From Blasia pusilla (taxonomy: Eukaryota > Marchantiophyta > Marchantiopsida > Blasiales): a stretch of DNA of 64,000 bases. The first letter of the stretch is position 1; each line of letters begins with the position of its first letter. A model generated the notes under the pieces. That model saw only the letters and a program-made list of their open reading frames with translations. It did no database searches and was not told the DNA's origin. Shown one piece after another: positions 32,560 to 44,719 of the stretch. A program made the position numbers and the translations under genes. Location: assembly GCA_050084515.1 (NCBI GenBank), contig CM114272.1, positions 1,612,001-1,676,000 of the forward strand. Reading direction: 5' to 3'.

Positions 32560-33473
32560 GACTCATCACAACATATTGGTACATTGACTCTCGTGCATCA
32601 AATCATATGACCTCACAAGCTAAATGGTTCAATAGTTTAGAGCCGATGAAAGATCCTACAATTATGCTCAAAAGATGACACTCAACATCATATCACGCAT
32701 ATCAATAAAGTACCAATAGCATCATATGATCTTTGTGCTCTTGGAAATATTCTTTATATTCCTACCATTGTAAGAAATATGATCTTTGTAGAACAGCTAG
32801 TAGAAGAGGATTAACAAGTGAAGTTTAACGCAGATGGTTATTTTATTGAAACAATGGATGAAGAGACTACGATAGCCAAAGGAATTAGATCTGATAGAAT
32901 GTTCAAATTAGATGTTTCTATGCTAGAGATTCAAACAGCAATGTATGGTGAAACTGGCCAACAAGTCACAGATCTAAATGTGTGGCATATAAGAATTGGA
33001 CATATGAATCTTCAAAGATTATAGAGTCTTTCATCATCTAATATAGTGATAGGAGTCCTGCTTTATTAGAGGTATGTCCTACTTGCCAATTTGGGAAACA
33101 AGCTAGATTTCCTTTTCCAAAGCAAGGTAGAAAAGCATCCAGGATATTGGAGTTGATCCATAGTGATGTGTGGACATCATCACAACATAGTCTTAGTGGT
33201 TTCCACTACTTTCTTCCATTTATTGATGACTTCTCTAGATATATGTGGGTATACTTTCTGAAAGCCAAGTCAGAGGTATTCTTAGTGTTCCAAACATTGA
33301 GAATTCTAGTAGAGAAGCAAACTGGACAACATATTTTGAAATTACGTTGTGATGGAGGAGGAGAGTATCTTTCAACAGCGTTTGATGACTATTTACGTCA
33401 GAATAACATTCAATGTCAAGTGACTTGCGGTTATACTCCACAACAAAATGGAGTGGCTGAGAGGAAGAATTGA
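32560..33473 (+). pseudogene. Copia protease and integrase, broken
   Basis: Near 32,575 the protease site reads YIDSRASNHMT; the expected DSGA is changed to DSRA, so the active site is lost. WHIRIGHMNLQRL at about 32,980-33,024 is the start of the integrase zinc-binding domain, and CPTCQFGKQ follows near 33,075. From 33,147 the catalytic core runs LIHSDVWTSS, YFLPFIDDFSRYMWVYF, RCDGGGEY and QQNGVAERKN. A stop follows at 33,471. Adjacent fragments continue to 33,944 (KVFGCICYAHVP). Confidence 0.88.
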
Positions 33474-34189
33474 CATATTGCTAAAACGGCACGAGCTATG
33501 CTCAATGAGAAGAACATGCCTAAGGTCTATTGGGCAAAGGTTGTAGCATGTGTAATATTCTTAATCAACCGAACTCCAACAATATGAGTTCATGATAAAA
33601 CTCCATTCGAAGTCTTCAGAGGAAATAAATCTGATTTTTCCTTCTTGAAAGTATTTGGCTGTATTTGTTATGCTCATGTTCCTTCTAAGAGACGTCAAAA
33701 ATTAGACCCTAAGTCTGAAAGATGTATCTTCATTCGTTATGCTGATGGAACTAAAAGGTATAAGTCCTACATTCCGTCCTCTAGGCAACTTATTATTAGT
33801 CGGGATGTTATCTTTGATGAGCTAAAGTCATGGTATGCTCCATCTGAGCCTATTCCACCTCTAAACTCGTATGTTGAGGGAGAGATTATGACTATAAACC
33901 AACAGATATTGTCTTCAACTTTCCCAAATACTAGTGCAGGATAAGGAGAGGTCATAGATTCATCAGTTAAATCTGTGAGTCCATGGATGGGAAGAGTATG
34001 TATTTAATCTGTTAACACTAGTCAAAACTCGAGTGAGGTTTTAGAGGCATCTACCTCAGAACAACAACTTCGTTGATTAAATAGAGTTACACATCCAGTT
34101 CATAGATTCATAAATGAATGTTTCTTTGCGACACATCATGCATACATGATGATTATCTTTCAAGAACAAGAGCCAAGTTGTTTTGAAAA

Positions 34190-34916
34190 AGCTGCAAGTA
34201 AAGTCAAATGGATTGAAGCTATGGAGGAAGAGCTTGCTGCATTAAGACATCATGAAATATGAGAGTTGGTTGATATACTTTTTGGTAAGGAAGCTATTGG
34301 TTGCAAATGGGTTTACAAAATTAAGCGCAATCAAGGTGGTACAATTAACATATACAAAGCGAAATTTGCGGCTAAGGGCTATGCACAACAATATGGTATC
34401 CATTATAAGAAAGCATTTAGCCTTGTTGCAAAAATGGCGACTACGAGAATAGTGGTTGGAGTTACACTAAGTAAGAAGTAGAGATTACATCATATGGACG
34501 TCAAGAATGCCTTTTTGAATGGAGATCTATACGAGGAGGTATATATGACTCAACCATCCGGATACGAGCATCCTAAGTTTCCATTTCGTGTATGCAGGTT
34601 GAAGAAAGCTCTATACGGGCTCAAACAAGCTCAAAGAGTTTGGTATGGCAAGATTACATACATCCTACAGGAGTTGGGTTTTAGGGTATGTGATTCTGAC
34701 TCCTCGTTATATATCTTGAGAGGACAAGATCATACAATTCTTATTGTGTTGTATGTTGACAATCTCTTGATTACTAGGAATAATGAAGAAATGGTAGAAC
34801 AAGTCAAGCTTAAGTTACAAGCAGAATTTGAGGTGAAGGACTTGGGAGAACTCAAGTACTTCCTTGTTATTGAGTTTATCAAGGTTGGAGAGAGCATGTG
34901 GTTACTACAACGATAA
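34190..34916 (+). pseudogene. Copia reverse transcriptase, broken
   Basis: Two adjoining frames cover the domain: 34,266-34,481 (CKWVYKIKRNQGGTINIYKA) and 34,494-34,916 ([33 protein letters not shown]). The catalytic motif is YVDN, where active elements have YVDD, so one of the metal-binding aspartates is lost in addition to the stops. Confidence 0.9.
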
Positions 34917-35702
34917 TATGCTCTTCATATGCTTTCAAAATATGGTAGGACGGTTTGTAAGCCAATTTCTACACCGTTGGATCAGAGCGTGAAGTTAAGA
35001 GTGGATGAAGGAGAGCTGCTTGTAGATTCTAATATGTACAGGTGTATGGTTGGAAGTTTAATCTATCTAACTATAATTTGATCATATTTGAGCTTTGTTG
35101 TTGGCCTAGTGAGCCGATTTATGCAAGCACCTCGAAAACCTCACCTTGATGTTGTGAGGAGGATTATGCGGTATGTGAAATTCTCTATTCAATTTGAACC
35201 TTCTCCGAGTTTTCAATTATAAGGATTCACAGATGCTGATTGGGTAGGAAGCGTGTCTGATCAACACTCCACATCTGGTTATTTATTTACTTTGGGAAGC
35301 GCAGTTATAAGTTGGGGTTCAAAGAAATAGTCTATAATTGCTTTATCTTCAATAAAGGCTGAGTACAGAGGAGCAACCAATGCAGCATGTGAGGTGCATA
35401 TGGCTTCATTGATTACTTGTTAAGATCGGTGTTAGTAATTTAGGATCTAGTATAATATATGTAGACAATATTAGTAGCATTAAGCTTACTAATAACCCTA
35501 TGTTTCATGCTCGTACAAAGCATGTTGAGATGCACTATCATTTTATCAGAGAGAAAGTGCTTGGAGAGGAAATTGATCTTGTGTATATAGGTACGGATCA
35601 GAAAATTTTTGACATCTTTACAAAGGCATTGTCAAGAGATAAGTTTGAGATGTTTAGAAATGACTTAGGCGTTAGAGATATCGATATGAGCTTGAGGGAA
35701 AG
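34917..35702 (+). pseudogene. Copia RNase H and C-terminal end
   Basis: Fragments read GFTDADWVGSVSDQHSTSGY near 35,225 and, at 35,500-35,715, RTKHVEMHYHFIREKV, the usual copia C-terminal block. Several stops interrupt it. The purine tract closes it at 35,694. Confidence 0.85.
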
Positions 35703-36007
35703 TATTGAAGATTGAGTTACAGTCAAGCTCATGACATATCTGAATTGCTACATTTGGTACTCACACGAAGTAGGGAAGCTTAATCTTCTTTAGTAAGTTA
35801 AGCGCAATTATCTTAACTAGGGTTAGTAAATCATAGTTAGTCTTAACTCGAGACTAAGATTAGGGTTAGGGTTGCTTGTACATACCCTAGATAATTGAGA
35901 AGGGGAGTAGCCTCCACTCATTCTCTCATTACAAATTTTATTCTCCATGGTGGTGTGTGTGTGAGAGCCATTTTTCACCAGTTATGCTTGTTTAGTTATT
36001 TTCCACA
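35703..36007 (+). repeat. Copia 3' LTR
   Basis: Same start and end as the 5' LTR, 305 bp. Here the inner motif has become GATTAGGGTTAGGGTTGC, resembling telomere repeats by chance. Confidence 0.88.
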
Positions 36008-36012
36008 ATATA

Positions 36013-39000
36013 TCCCAAAGGGAGGCTTAGAAAAGCTCATGTTTCAATTGTTGAGGTTTCCAAGCACTAGCTAGTGCAAGGTGATGTAGATGGTGCATTT
36101 TCCAACTGATTTTCAAAGTGAAAAGATTAGCCACTCCAATATATCAATTGGGGTTTACTCCTCTCCAAGAAAGCTACTTATCAAGGTTGCTCACAGATAA
36201 AGTTTGTGTCCGCGAACTTATTTCTGTCGTAGGGCTCGACGGGTCCAGGGGCGTTAAGCGCTTCGTTGAGTACGCCCAATGCCAGCTCAATCCGCCCTAC
36301 AGGGCTAGTATGGGTTGATGCAGGCTGTGTGTAGTCCATAACTCGAGCTCAACTAGCCTGGGTCTACACAATGGAGGCTTAAGAGCAGCTCAGATGTGGC
36401 CGGCGAGTACCTAAGTAGCATATCCGTTTCCGTGCAACCTTGCTATTTGTGCACAGAGATCAACCTACTTACATGGTATATTAATAACTAGCCAAGAAAC
36501 ATAATAAATCTATAAGAAGGTTCTAAAAGAGCTTCTAAAGCCTAGGAAAAGCACACATCTCCCCAAGAGTGGCTAAAAGATCCCATATGCCTTATCCACA
36601 TCTAACCAAGCAAATAGCCTCCCTATTGAGATACTATCTACTCTCACTTGAGTAGAAATATCATAAAAACTAATCCTTGGAGGGATCTTTTGCTTGCTAA
36701 ACAATCAGTATGATATTTATGAATTTCTTTATCTTTTTTTCCTAGGGAAAGTCTTAGGTTGTTGTCTTCATATCAAAAATAATTTCTTAGCAGGGTATGT
36801 AAGCTTTGAAAATCTTGAAAACCATTGATGGCAAGGATGTAGGACCCGTTCCACTCTCATGATCAATATCAAAGTGAAAATTTTTGTTCAATTGTTGAAT
36901 AATACTTCTTGATTTATATGGAAAGGTATGACATCCATCTACCCATGCAAAATTTTCAATCCCTTAAGTTGGCATCAACGGTGTGTCACCATGATTTCCA
37001 ATCAAGCTTGAAAGCGAGTGCAGTCCCATCCTTTTTCCTTGTTGCAATTTTTTTTTTTATCAATGCCAAAAATTTCATAACGCCGCATGATTTACTCAAA
37101 GGACTTTTCCATGTGCAAACTTGACCATACTTTATGTCATTGCCTCGTACTCTTTTTTATATTTCAACATTGATTTGAAAACTAGATATTTTAGACTCCA
37201 AGACCATCATGCATTTTTTTGGCTCGCTTACAAGAGAGGTTGGAAGACATTTAGATGTTTCTAGTTTAAGATTTTTAGTAAGAATCCATTCCAATTTTCA
37301 ATTTCCAAGTAGTGGAAGTGCAAGCTTTGAAGACTTTTATATGTTAAGTTATGGATCAAGCAATAGGAAACCTAAATTTATATCTAACAAGCATGACAAC
37401 ATGACATTCATGTTTCCAAATGTCCAAACAATTCCACCATTCTACTAGGTGAATATCTTGGCCTTTGAGAGAAAGGTAGAAAACTAAAATTTTAAAAATA
37501 ATTCAAAATAAAATAATAATCAAAATTCAAGAAATTATTTTTGTTGGAAGAAATTTCTTTGAAAGTCCACCAAGCTTAATAATTAAGTTCCTAAAAATAT
37601 GAAAATTTCATTTTGCCATGAATGGCAATGAAAAATTCTTTTCCTCCCTTTTCTTCTTTAAAAAGACGAGGAAGTAATGAGTATCAGCATAAATTTTTTT
37701 TCCAATTTCCGCTTTGTAGTGCAAAAAGAGTTGTTTTACAACAATAATATGTGGAAAGGAGTGACATAATAATGATTCTTTTATATACTTCCTTCATCTA
37801 GATTTGGAGAGTATTCGAATAAGTTCATGTTCCAAAGATTAATCCATGTCAAATAACATTCTATAGATCTAGATCATCATACCGTCTAAAAGGGTTAGGC
37901 TTGTCTCCTATAAAATTGCCCAAAAAAATCTACAGGGTTATCATAAGAATTTTGTTGGAAACTAACATAAGTTTTAATAAGGGAATCTATAAATACCAAC
38001 TAGTCGAGGAGCCAATGTATGTCCCTCCAACCAAATTGCATGACCCTCTAAGCCTTCCCGTTCTTTGAGTGCGCCTCCGGACTTACCCCTTTCAAGGCTT
38101 CCTAAGGGACCGATTCACTGTAATACTCTAGTTTCAAATAACTCTCACTTGACCTTACTTCTTTCCATTTGGGGTTTATCAATGTCTTGCCCGAACAATT
38201 GTGGTGTGCTATAAGATTATGCATGATCTTTATGACCTTCTCCAATAAATGGTTCTTTATGAGCTTCTAAATTTTTTTAAAAACTTAAGAGTGAATAAGC
38301 ATATCATCTTTAAGCTTATTAGAAAGAGAAATGTGAGTCCACTCATCGCATGACCTTTCTCCTACAAACCTCTATTGCCATGGTTGAAAATAGCTAAATG
38401 AATCTAAGAATTTTAAGCTACCATTTTTTATGTTGTAGTTCTTTATGATGAATAGTGATAGGTGGATTACCTCTTTCAAAACATTTTTTGAATACAAAAC
38501 TCTAATTTTTGTAGAATGGATTATGATGGGCTATAAAAAATTGTTCCCAAAAGCAATATCTACCTGCCAAATACGAGGAAGCTCAGTTCTCCCAAGTGTG
38601 CATGACTTTGATGTGAATCAGAGGAAGAGGAAGAAGACTTTGAAGAAGAAGAGGGATGCTCTACTCACCCAAATTTAGATATGAATTGGTGCGTTAGCAT
38701 TGATGGCGAATGGAACCCTAAAGAACAGGCATTTTATATCAGCTTGGCTGAACAAGCTACCAAAGAATGCGTGTTTCCATAAAAGATATATCTTGATATA
38801 TCTTAAAAGAGGTGTTGAGATGTTTGCTCGAACTTTTGATTTGCTAAGATTGATTTTCTACGCACACATTGTCTTTGCTGCGGCTTTGCTTCCAATCGAT
38901 AAAGCTGAACGAGTTCTCGTATTTAGTCACAGTCCAAACAAATATTGTAGCTATGTTTAGGGTACATGTAGTATGTTTGCGGCTACTTCCCTGCCCCTTG

Positions 39001-39020
39001 CACATGTTTATATATGACTA
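36013..39020. other. AT-rich intergenic DNA
   Basis: No supported gene. A GC-richer stretch at 36,190-36,430 stands out against its flanks and may be an inserted remnant. ORFs at 36,909-37,448 and 38,445-38,960 have AT-driven composition and no domain. Confidence 0.4.
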
Positions 39021-40239
39021 CTAGTAAGATGCCCGTGCGATGGACACGAAAGAAAAAGTCATCCCAATATGAAAAAAATCAATTCATCCCAATATAAATA
39101 TATCACTTTAGACGATGAAAAAACAAAAGCCAGCGTGTACAAAAGCAAGCGTATTCACTTGGATAAGTAAGGTATAAGCGGCCACTAGGATGGCCACAAC
39201 CATTTTTTTGGTATCCTACAAATCCATGTCTTGTTATTCCAACGATAATATCAAGGAAAATCTATATATGGATATTTTTGGGAAGTGGAATCAAATAGAT
39301 TGTTGCAAACCATTGTATCAAATTTACCTCTCTATTTAGTTGCAAAACTTGTTGAGGAGCATCAATATCATTGAAGTAGACTATTTGTTGTTTTGGAAGA
39401 TGAACTACTAATCGCACAATACTTGGAAGTTCAATATGTAGACTAAACTTGAAGAGTCGCCAACATGCATGTGAAGAAGATATATATATGGAAAGATAAT
39501 AACTCCAAGTATTCAAGAAAGGAAAATGAAGTAAAGTTGAGGAATTCAATATCATGCAACACAACAATCAATTAGCACAATCTTACCTTGCATCCAAATA
39601 TAACGTCGTCTTGTCAACAATGTCAATTGCGTTGGATGATTAGTTTTACAACTTAAATGATATACCTTATATACATATTTGTAGAAGTACTTGACGGAAA
39701 AAACACTACTTGTAATCTCCAAATTAATGTGATAATCAGACAGCATGCACAACATAGGATTGTAGGGCACAACCCAATAATTATCTAGTAAATGTTCACA
39801 CTTAAGTATCGCCCTCCCATTCTCCAATCTAGAAAAACACAATTATAAAGCATGAAATCATCACATTGGCCTCATATTCCTTATAGTCATAAAAATAAGA
39901 TAGGATGAAAAGTTCCTTACCTCCGATAGATTGGGTAGCCATCTTCTGTCTCTGTGGTACTGGCCGCAAAAGGCTTAGGATAGCCTTTGATACATTTTTT
40001 GGTTTCCTTATCCATACATGGTGCACTTGGATTTAATATTCCACATGGTACGTGAATCATGCAATTAGCGATACTAGAATACAAACTTGGATGGATAGAT
40101 TGATCGGGGATTTTGGTGGCTAGTATTTTGGCAGGAAAGAGGAAGAAAGGAGAGAAAGAGAGAAGAGTCTCTCTTCATAAAAAAGGCAGAAAAGGAAAAA
40201 AGAACCAAAACTCTCTTCAAAAAATATGAAGATTATAGA
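39021..40239 (-). mobile_element. Internally deleted Helitron, minus strand
   Basis: Read on the minus strand, the 3' end is at 39,021: CGTGTCCATCGCACGGGCAT (a hairpin-like stretch) then CTTACTAG directly before a T, as expected for a Helitron. Upstream of it on that strand is Helitron-specific coding sequence (39,100-39,842). A possible 5' TC start (TCTATAATCTTCATATT) next to an A lies at 40,239, but that end is a guess. At about 1.2 kb it lacks the whole helicase part of the usual 5-kb or longer autonomous element. Confidence 0.65.
39100..39842 (-). pseudogene. Helitron Rep (Helitron-like N-terminal domain) fragment
   Basis: From 39,842 downward: NGRAILKCEHLLDNYWVVPY, INLEITSSVFSVKYFYKYVY, then after a frame change SSSHACWRLFKFSLHIELPS, VRLVVHLPKQQIVYF, and finally GCGHPSGRLY near 39,205. 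This is the order in the Helitron replication-initiator region of plant Rep/helicase proteins (VVPYNP, INVE...VKYLFKYVYK, EAxWRxFxF, VRLxxHLP, IGRxYFVxP). The catalytic HUH/tyrosine segments are not seen intact, and the helicase is absent. Frameshifts and stops show it is dead. A truncated copy beside the intact-looking 3' end fits an internal deletion. Confidence 0.85.
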
Positions 40240-42759
40240 TAATAAGTGAGAAATTCTTTTGGAGATTTTTTTTTGAAGAGAGGAAACTTTAAAAAATCCA
40301 TCATAATCCGACAGAAAAAATTTTAATTTTTGGTATTTTCATAATGTTTGTAACTCGTCAGATCCCGACACGTTGCTTTCTAGGCACCATGACGACATGT
40401 CACACTCCGACGGATTTCAAACGTTAAGAAAACCCAAAAAAAATGAACATTTTTCTCTAACCCAAAAAAAAAACCCAAAAATTTGCAACCCCGTCAGATT
40501 CTACGGGTAGTGGATTTTTTTTTTTCAAATTCAATTTTTTTCACCAACAAATGTTTTTGGAAAAAAATTTCCTTTTCAACTTATCAAAAATTTCCTCACT
40601 CCAACCTCTCGAAAACTCTCTTCAAACCAAGAGAGCCTCGAAAACTCTCCTCAAACCAAGAGAGCCTACAGATTACCTCTTAAGGGATTTATGCTGAAAT
40701 AATACTATCATAAATTTATCCTCAAGGCCTAAAATAATAAAAGCATGCATTATCTTAATAAGGAAGAGTGGGCACGCACAATAAAACGGAGAGCTTTGAA
40801 TTACGGCGATTGGCCTCTCTTCTCGTCAATTAAAGAGTATGTGCCTGGACTGATGCTACTCGTCTCTATCTACGTCTTATTTTACTGCATTCCATTTTCC
40901 CATTCCTCTGTGAGTCCGTCTTTCAAACTTCCGATTGATGTCAAACTTGTGCCCCCGTCATGATTGGTTCATCTGATCCTAAATATGTGATTGCCATCCC
41001 ACGATCCTCATGCAGACGCGAATACTTCCTACCCAACACGCGTCTTGCATAGATCTTGCTCCTAAAGTTGTGCCTAGTCCTCCTTAGTGCCGATCTGCCG
41101 TCTACGGTAAATTTCCCGATGAGCACAGAGCAGACTACTATCTAATTACCCTCATGTGCCTAATCTCGGTTTTCCTCAACGTACACTACTACGCCGTATC
41201 CGCTAGAATGGCATTACCTGATGTGTGGCCCACTATCATCAAGTTGGGCCTAAACCTCCACTCCTCTCGTGCGCCTAATTCCGCTCAAGCGCCTAAAGCC
41301 GCAATCCCCTACTACGCCTAATCCCTACTTCCGTGAATATATGACTTGTACACCTAATCTTCGTGAAGCACCGCATGCCCCTCAACTTGCACCTAAGTGG
41401 CACTCCGCCCGTGCAATATCAAGCGTAGCCGCTCAAGTTTTGTCGTGAAGCTTCGAACGCAAGACCTAATGCAACAGCCAAGTTCCACAGAATGACAACA
41501 ATGTGACGCAAGCAAATGAAGCTGACTCGGACTGTCATGGACGTTCACATAACAACATAGAGGCGGCTTAACCTTGACACAGGGAAGACAATTGGATGCT
41601 CAACCAAGACGCTTGACGCTCTACAATCGATAGGTACTCGGACGGTTGGTGTTAGAACGTCTTCTGCTGAACGTCTGCTTGTTTTGAATTGAGGGACTGG
41701 CTCGGCTCATTTCATCAGCCTATAAAACATTGGATTTTCTCAATCCTATTGCCGCTGCTACAATTGGTTAATCTCTCAGTGATTCTGTGCTCCTAAGAAC
41801 GTAGATACAATTAGATGTAACTTGAAATTTTAAAGCCTTTCGATGAAAGACTAGAGTATACGTAGCAAACCGAACTTTTGATTCCTAAACTTGTGATTAA
41901 CTGAAGCTATTGTAGTATTGCAGCATGGTGACACTCCTCTGTTTTTGGCCTCCAAAGCTGTTCGTCATATTTTGGTAGAGTTCCTACTCAAATGTGGCGC
42001 ACTTTACAATCACTAAGGTACTCAAATTTTCATCATGATGTAGGTGGAGAAACCTGTTTGCCCCTAAATGAGCCGATTAGCGCACATGATGTGATGCGAG
42101 AGAATTCTAGACAAACCTTCACTTTTCACTCTATAGTAAGCTCACCTCACCTCAGCTATGGCTATCTACGTGTACGTGGCTATAAACATACGTCTGAATT
42201 AGCTGAGCTGAATTCACCATGATGAACGCACCGGCAATCGAATTTTGAATTTTTGAAAATGTCATGGCTAGTTCACTTCCCTATAGATAACTACAATTCC
42301 AATTTTCTATTCAACCTGCATTATGTAGCTCGAATAATCAATGAGTCTAAAATCTCATGTTGTCCTTTGATTACTCTTTCTTCCGACCTCTTCACAGGCA
42401 TCGTTGAAGAGAAACAACATCTCAATGCTCAATCCTGAATTGAGACCCTGAGTGGTGAAAGCTCATGGTAGGATGCCTGACCATCTCGCACATGGCATCC
42501 ATGAAGTTGAGGTGGTCTCTACAGAGTATTGGCCTCCCGCAAAATAACGTAAGATGTCAACATTATTAGAAGTGGAATTTCTTACTGAAGCTGTGACGAA
42601 TGCTTATGTAGTATATTACATTGTGAAGTAGAGACTCTTTACATTCAGTATCCGCACATCCACTAGTCCCAGAGCCTCCCTACAAATCTTCGTAACTTCG
42701 CTGTTGAGATTCAACTTGCCAATCAGATCATGGAACCTAGTTTGCAGATCTTGCAAGAG
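40240..42759. other. Intergenic DNA, no supported gene
   Basis: Includes a 29-bp tandem duplication (CTCGAAAACTCTC...AAGAGAGC) at 40,608-40,665. At 41,000-41,800 is a GC-richer stretch with repeated CGCCTAA motifs and a TATA-like CCTATAAAACA at about 41,720, resembling an LTR but with no partner in the window. ORFs at 40,745-40,963 and 41,992-42,438 have no domain. Confidence 0.4.
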
Positions 42760-43203
42760 TTAAAGATAACTATTCTTGTCACAAACCTTTGACAAGACCC
42801 CAAATGACACTTGGGTTTTGATGTAAATTTCCCATTGATTTATAAACTCTGCTATTATGAGTACCATGTTGTTTGTAACCCGCCCCTTCTTTGTTGTGCA
42901 ATCGAAGTCAGGAGAAAAAGCATCAGTCGGTGATAGGATATCACCGTTTTGAGAGTAAAGAAACCTGAAGATTGCGACAGCAGTAGAAATCCAATTTTTC
43001 AAGGTCACATGTCTTCGTTGTTGGGAAGCTATAATGATAGTTCCCAACCGACCATGCACATGATCAGTCACGTGTGTGGTACCCTCTTGTGTGCAGAACG
43101 CTTTGCAATGGACGCACGCACAAGAGTTACAAGCTGGCAACTCGGAGCAACCATCATCTCTCCTCCCACGAATCAACTCTTCAAGCGACCTTTCCCCTCG
43201 CAC
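42760..43203 (-). CDS. Unrecognised 147-residue ORF, doubtful
   Basis: An open frame with a moderate Cys content in the first third (CSELPACNSCACVHCKAFC) and an otherwise ordinary composition. I recognise no family. A plus-strand ORF (42,949-43,236) overlaps it. The Cys spacing (C-x6-C-x2-C-x1-C-x2-C-x3-C) might be a metal site, but nothing else supports that. It sits next to the equally unrecognised plus-strand frames at 43,393-45,625, which could belong to one decayed element. Confidence 0.2.
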   Translation of the reverse strand: MRGERSLEELIRGRRDDGCSELPACNSCACVHCKAFCTQEGTTHVTDHVHGRLGTIIIASQQRRHVTLKNWISTAVAIFRFLYSQNGDILSPTDAFSPDFDCTTKKGRVTNNMVLIIAEFINQWEIYIKTQVSFGVLSKVCDKNSYL

Positions 43204-43392
43204 TGTGATTTGATGAAGGCTCTTTACAAAGATTGAAGAATCTGCAGCTCCTTAGAGAGATTGAAGTGGCCCTAAAGGATCTTATTATTTATTCAGAAAG
43301 GTGTAGAGATATTCGCTGAAAGGTGTAGAGGTTTAGGTGCATTTTTTGCAAGGAAGTTGCAAGGTTGTCGTGGATATTGCTACAGGTAGTCT

Positions 43393-43911
43393 ATGGCCGA
43401 AGACTATCAGCTTGAGAATGTCAAGTACAAGCTCGACTTTGCAAAGCTAGATGAGAATGTAGACAAAGAAAAACTTCAAGTCATGGGTATTCAGGGCATA
43501 TGGAAGGTGTCTTGGGCAGATTGCACTTTCAACCCCAATACATCTAAGGGGATCATAAGACGGAAGTATATTGAAAATGTGCAAGAGTATTCTCTGTGTG
43601 TGTCACCTGACCTCATAGCAAAATCGTTTGAATTCAACAATGTGGAGTCCTACTTGTCCATAGGGAGACAACACACGGATCAAGAAGAGCCAACTCTTTA
43701 TAGGAAGTATCTTACTAAGACAGAGAAACAAAACCATGGTTATAGGTATTGCTTTGTTGTGCCACAATCTTTTAGGCTCATATTGACACAGTTCAACTGT
43801 TGCTTTCACATGAAGGTGAATCTTGAGTGTATTCCATCAAGCATGCTATCCATGGCAAGCTGGGCTTGGGAAGGGAAACAAGTGGATTGGGCCACATATG
43901 TCTATCGCTAG
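43393..43911 (+). CDS. Unrecognised 172-residue ORF, possibly transposon-derived
   Basis: Starts at an ATG (MAEDYQLENVKYKLDFAKLD) and has good protein-like composition: charged, with Trp-rich blocks (GIWKVSWADC, ASWAWEGKQVDW). A TAG ends it, but the same frame stays open to about 44,096 with a Lys/Arg-rich tail (KKMRIRKMD) and then a fair splice donor (CAAA|GTAAGT at 44,097). The stop may thus be a disabling mutation or a real end. A possible acceptor at 44,584 does not keep the frame into the next ORF. No domain recognised; a gag-like or plant mobile-domain protein are guesses only. Confidence 0.4.
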   Translation: MAEDYQLENVKYKLDFAKLDENVDKEKLQVMGIQGIWKVSWADCTFNPNTSKGIIRRKYIENVQEYSLCVSPDLIAKSFEFNNVESYLSIGRQHTDQEEPTLYRKYLTKTEKQNHGYRYCFVVPQSFRLILTQFNCCFHMKVNLECIPSSMLSMASWAWEGKQVDWATYVYR

Positions 43912-44299
43912 CTGATACTTAACATCAAGGGGTATTGCGACCTAGAGCAAAGAAGGAAAAATAGAGAAAAAGTGGAGTGGGGTGTTGTTGACCATCTTGT
44001 TCAACCACGCAAAAACACAAAGCAAGGAGGAAAAAAAATGCGCATAAGGAAGATGGATTGCACGACACCTTGCACTAAGAATCTAATTCAAGCAAAGTAA
44101 GTTTTTCTTTCTTTCTACCTTTCATATAGGTGCTACTTTCTTCTTTTCGACAAATTTCCACCTCTTTGACTAGTCTCATTTCCTTCCACATGCTTCAAAA
44201 CATCAAAGCTCAGGTTTAGTGCATGAGGGAATCCAAAGTGGGGTTGCATCAGAGGTGCAGGTGTTATTATTTCCTTCTTATGCACATCCTTCTTTGTAG

Positions 44300-44580
44300 T
44301 GTATAATCGTTTTGTTGCGGCTATTTCCTCTTAATTTCTTGTTGTTCCATACCTAGTGGTTATTTACACTTACGGATGTTTTTGCTTTATTCTTGCTACT
44401 TTCACTTCATGGCGGCTATTTAGAGTTTTGTGAGTTCTTAGTTTCCTGCGGCTACTTTCCTCTCTTGCTGGCTATTTACAATTGCGGATATTTTCAATTG
44501 GTTGCGGTTATTTTCAGCTCAAGGCGGATATTTACATGTTCTTGCGGGTAAATTCAGGTTTGTTTTTGTTGTTGGTTTGG
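44300..44580. repeat. Degenerate GCGGCTATTT repeat
   Basis: Variants of GCGGCTATTT(CC/AC) recur every 25-40 bases (near 44,318, 44,413, 44,450, 44,468, 44,503, 44,524). Lies between two ORFs, possibly in an intron. Confidence 0.55.
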
Positions 44581-44719
44581 TTAGGGGGAAGGGCCTAGTG
44601 CAAGGCCTCCGCGGCTTAAGTTGACAATAAGCAAGTTGGGCATCAACAACACGATGCCGAAGGTGGGGTTCCCGCTTCTTGAAGGGGAGAAGGCATCTGA
44701 TTAGCATATTGCTAGAAAG

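Larger units (their letters stand above)
30761..36012 (+). mobile_element. Full-length, inactive Ty1/copia retrotransposon
   Basis: Flanked by ATATA duplications (30,761-30,765 and 36,008-36,012). The 5' LTR is 30,766-31,072 and the 3' LTR 35,703-36,007, roughly 90 percent alike by eye. A degenerate tRNA primer site (TATTAGAGC) follows the 5' LTR, and a purine tract (GAGGGAAAG, 35,694-35,702) precedes the 3' LTR. Inside, the order is gag, protease, integrase, reverse transcriptase, RNase H, as in Ty1/copia. The frame is broken by many stops and shifts, and key residues are changed. The flanking AT run makes the duplication length uncertain by a base or two. Confidence 0.92.

Noticed and set aside
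35860-35885. Telomere-like repeat
   Set aside because: Two TTAGGG-like copies lie inside the 3' LTR, and the 5' LTR has the same place with a mismatch; this is part of the LTR.
41000-41800. Solo LTR
   Set aside because: GC-richer with a TATA-like site, but no partner copy, target duplication or TG/CA ends could be identified.
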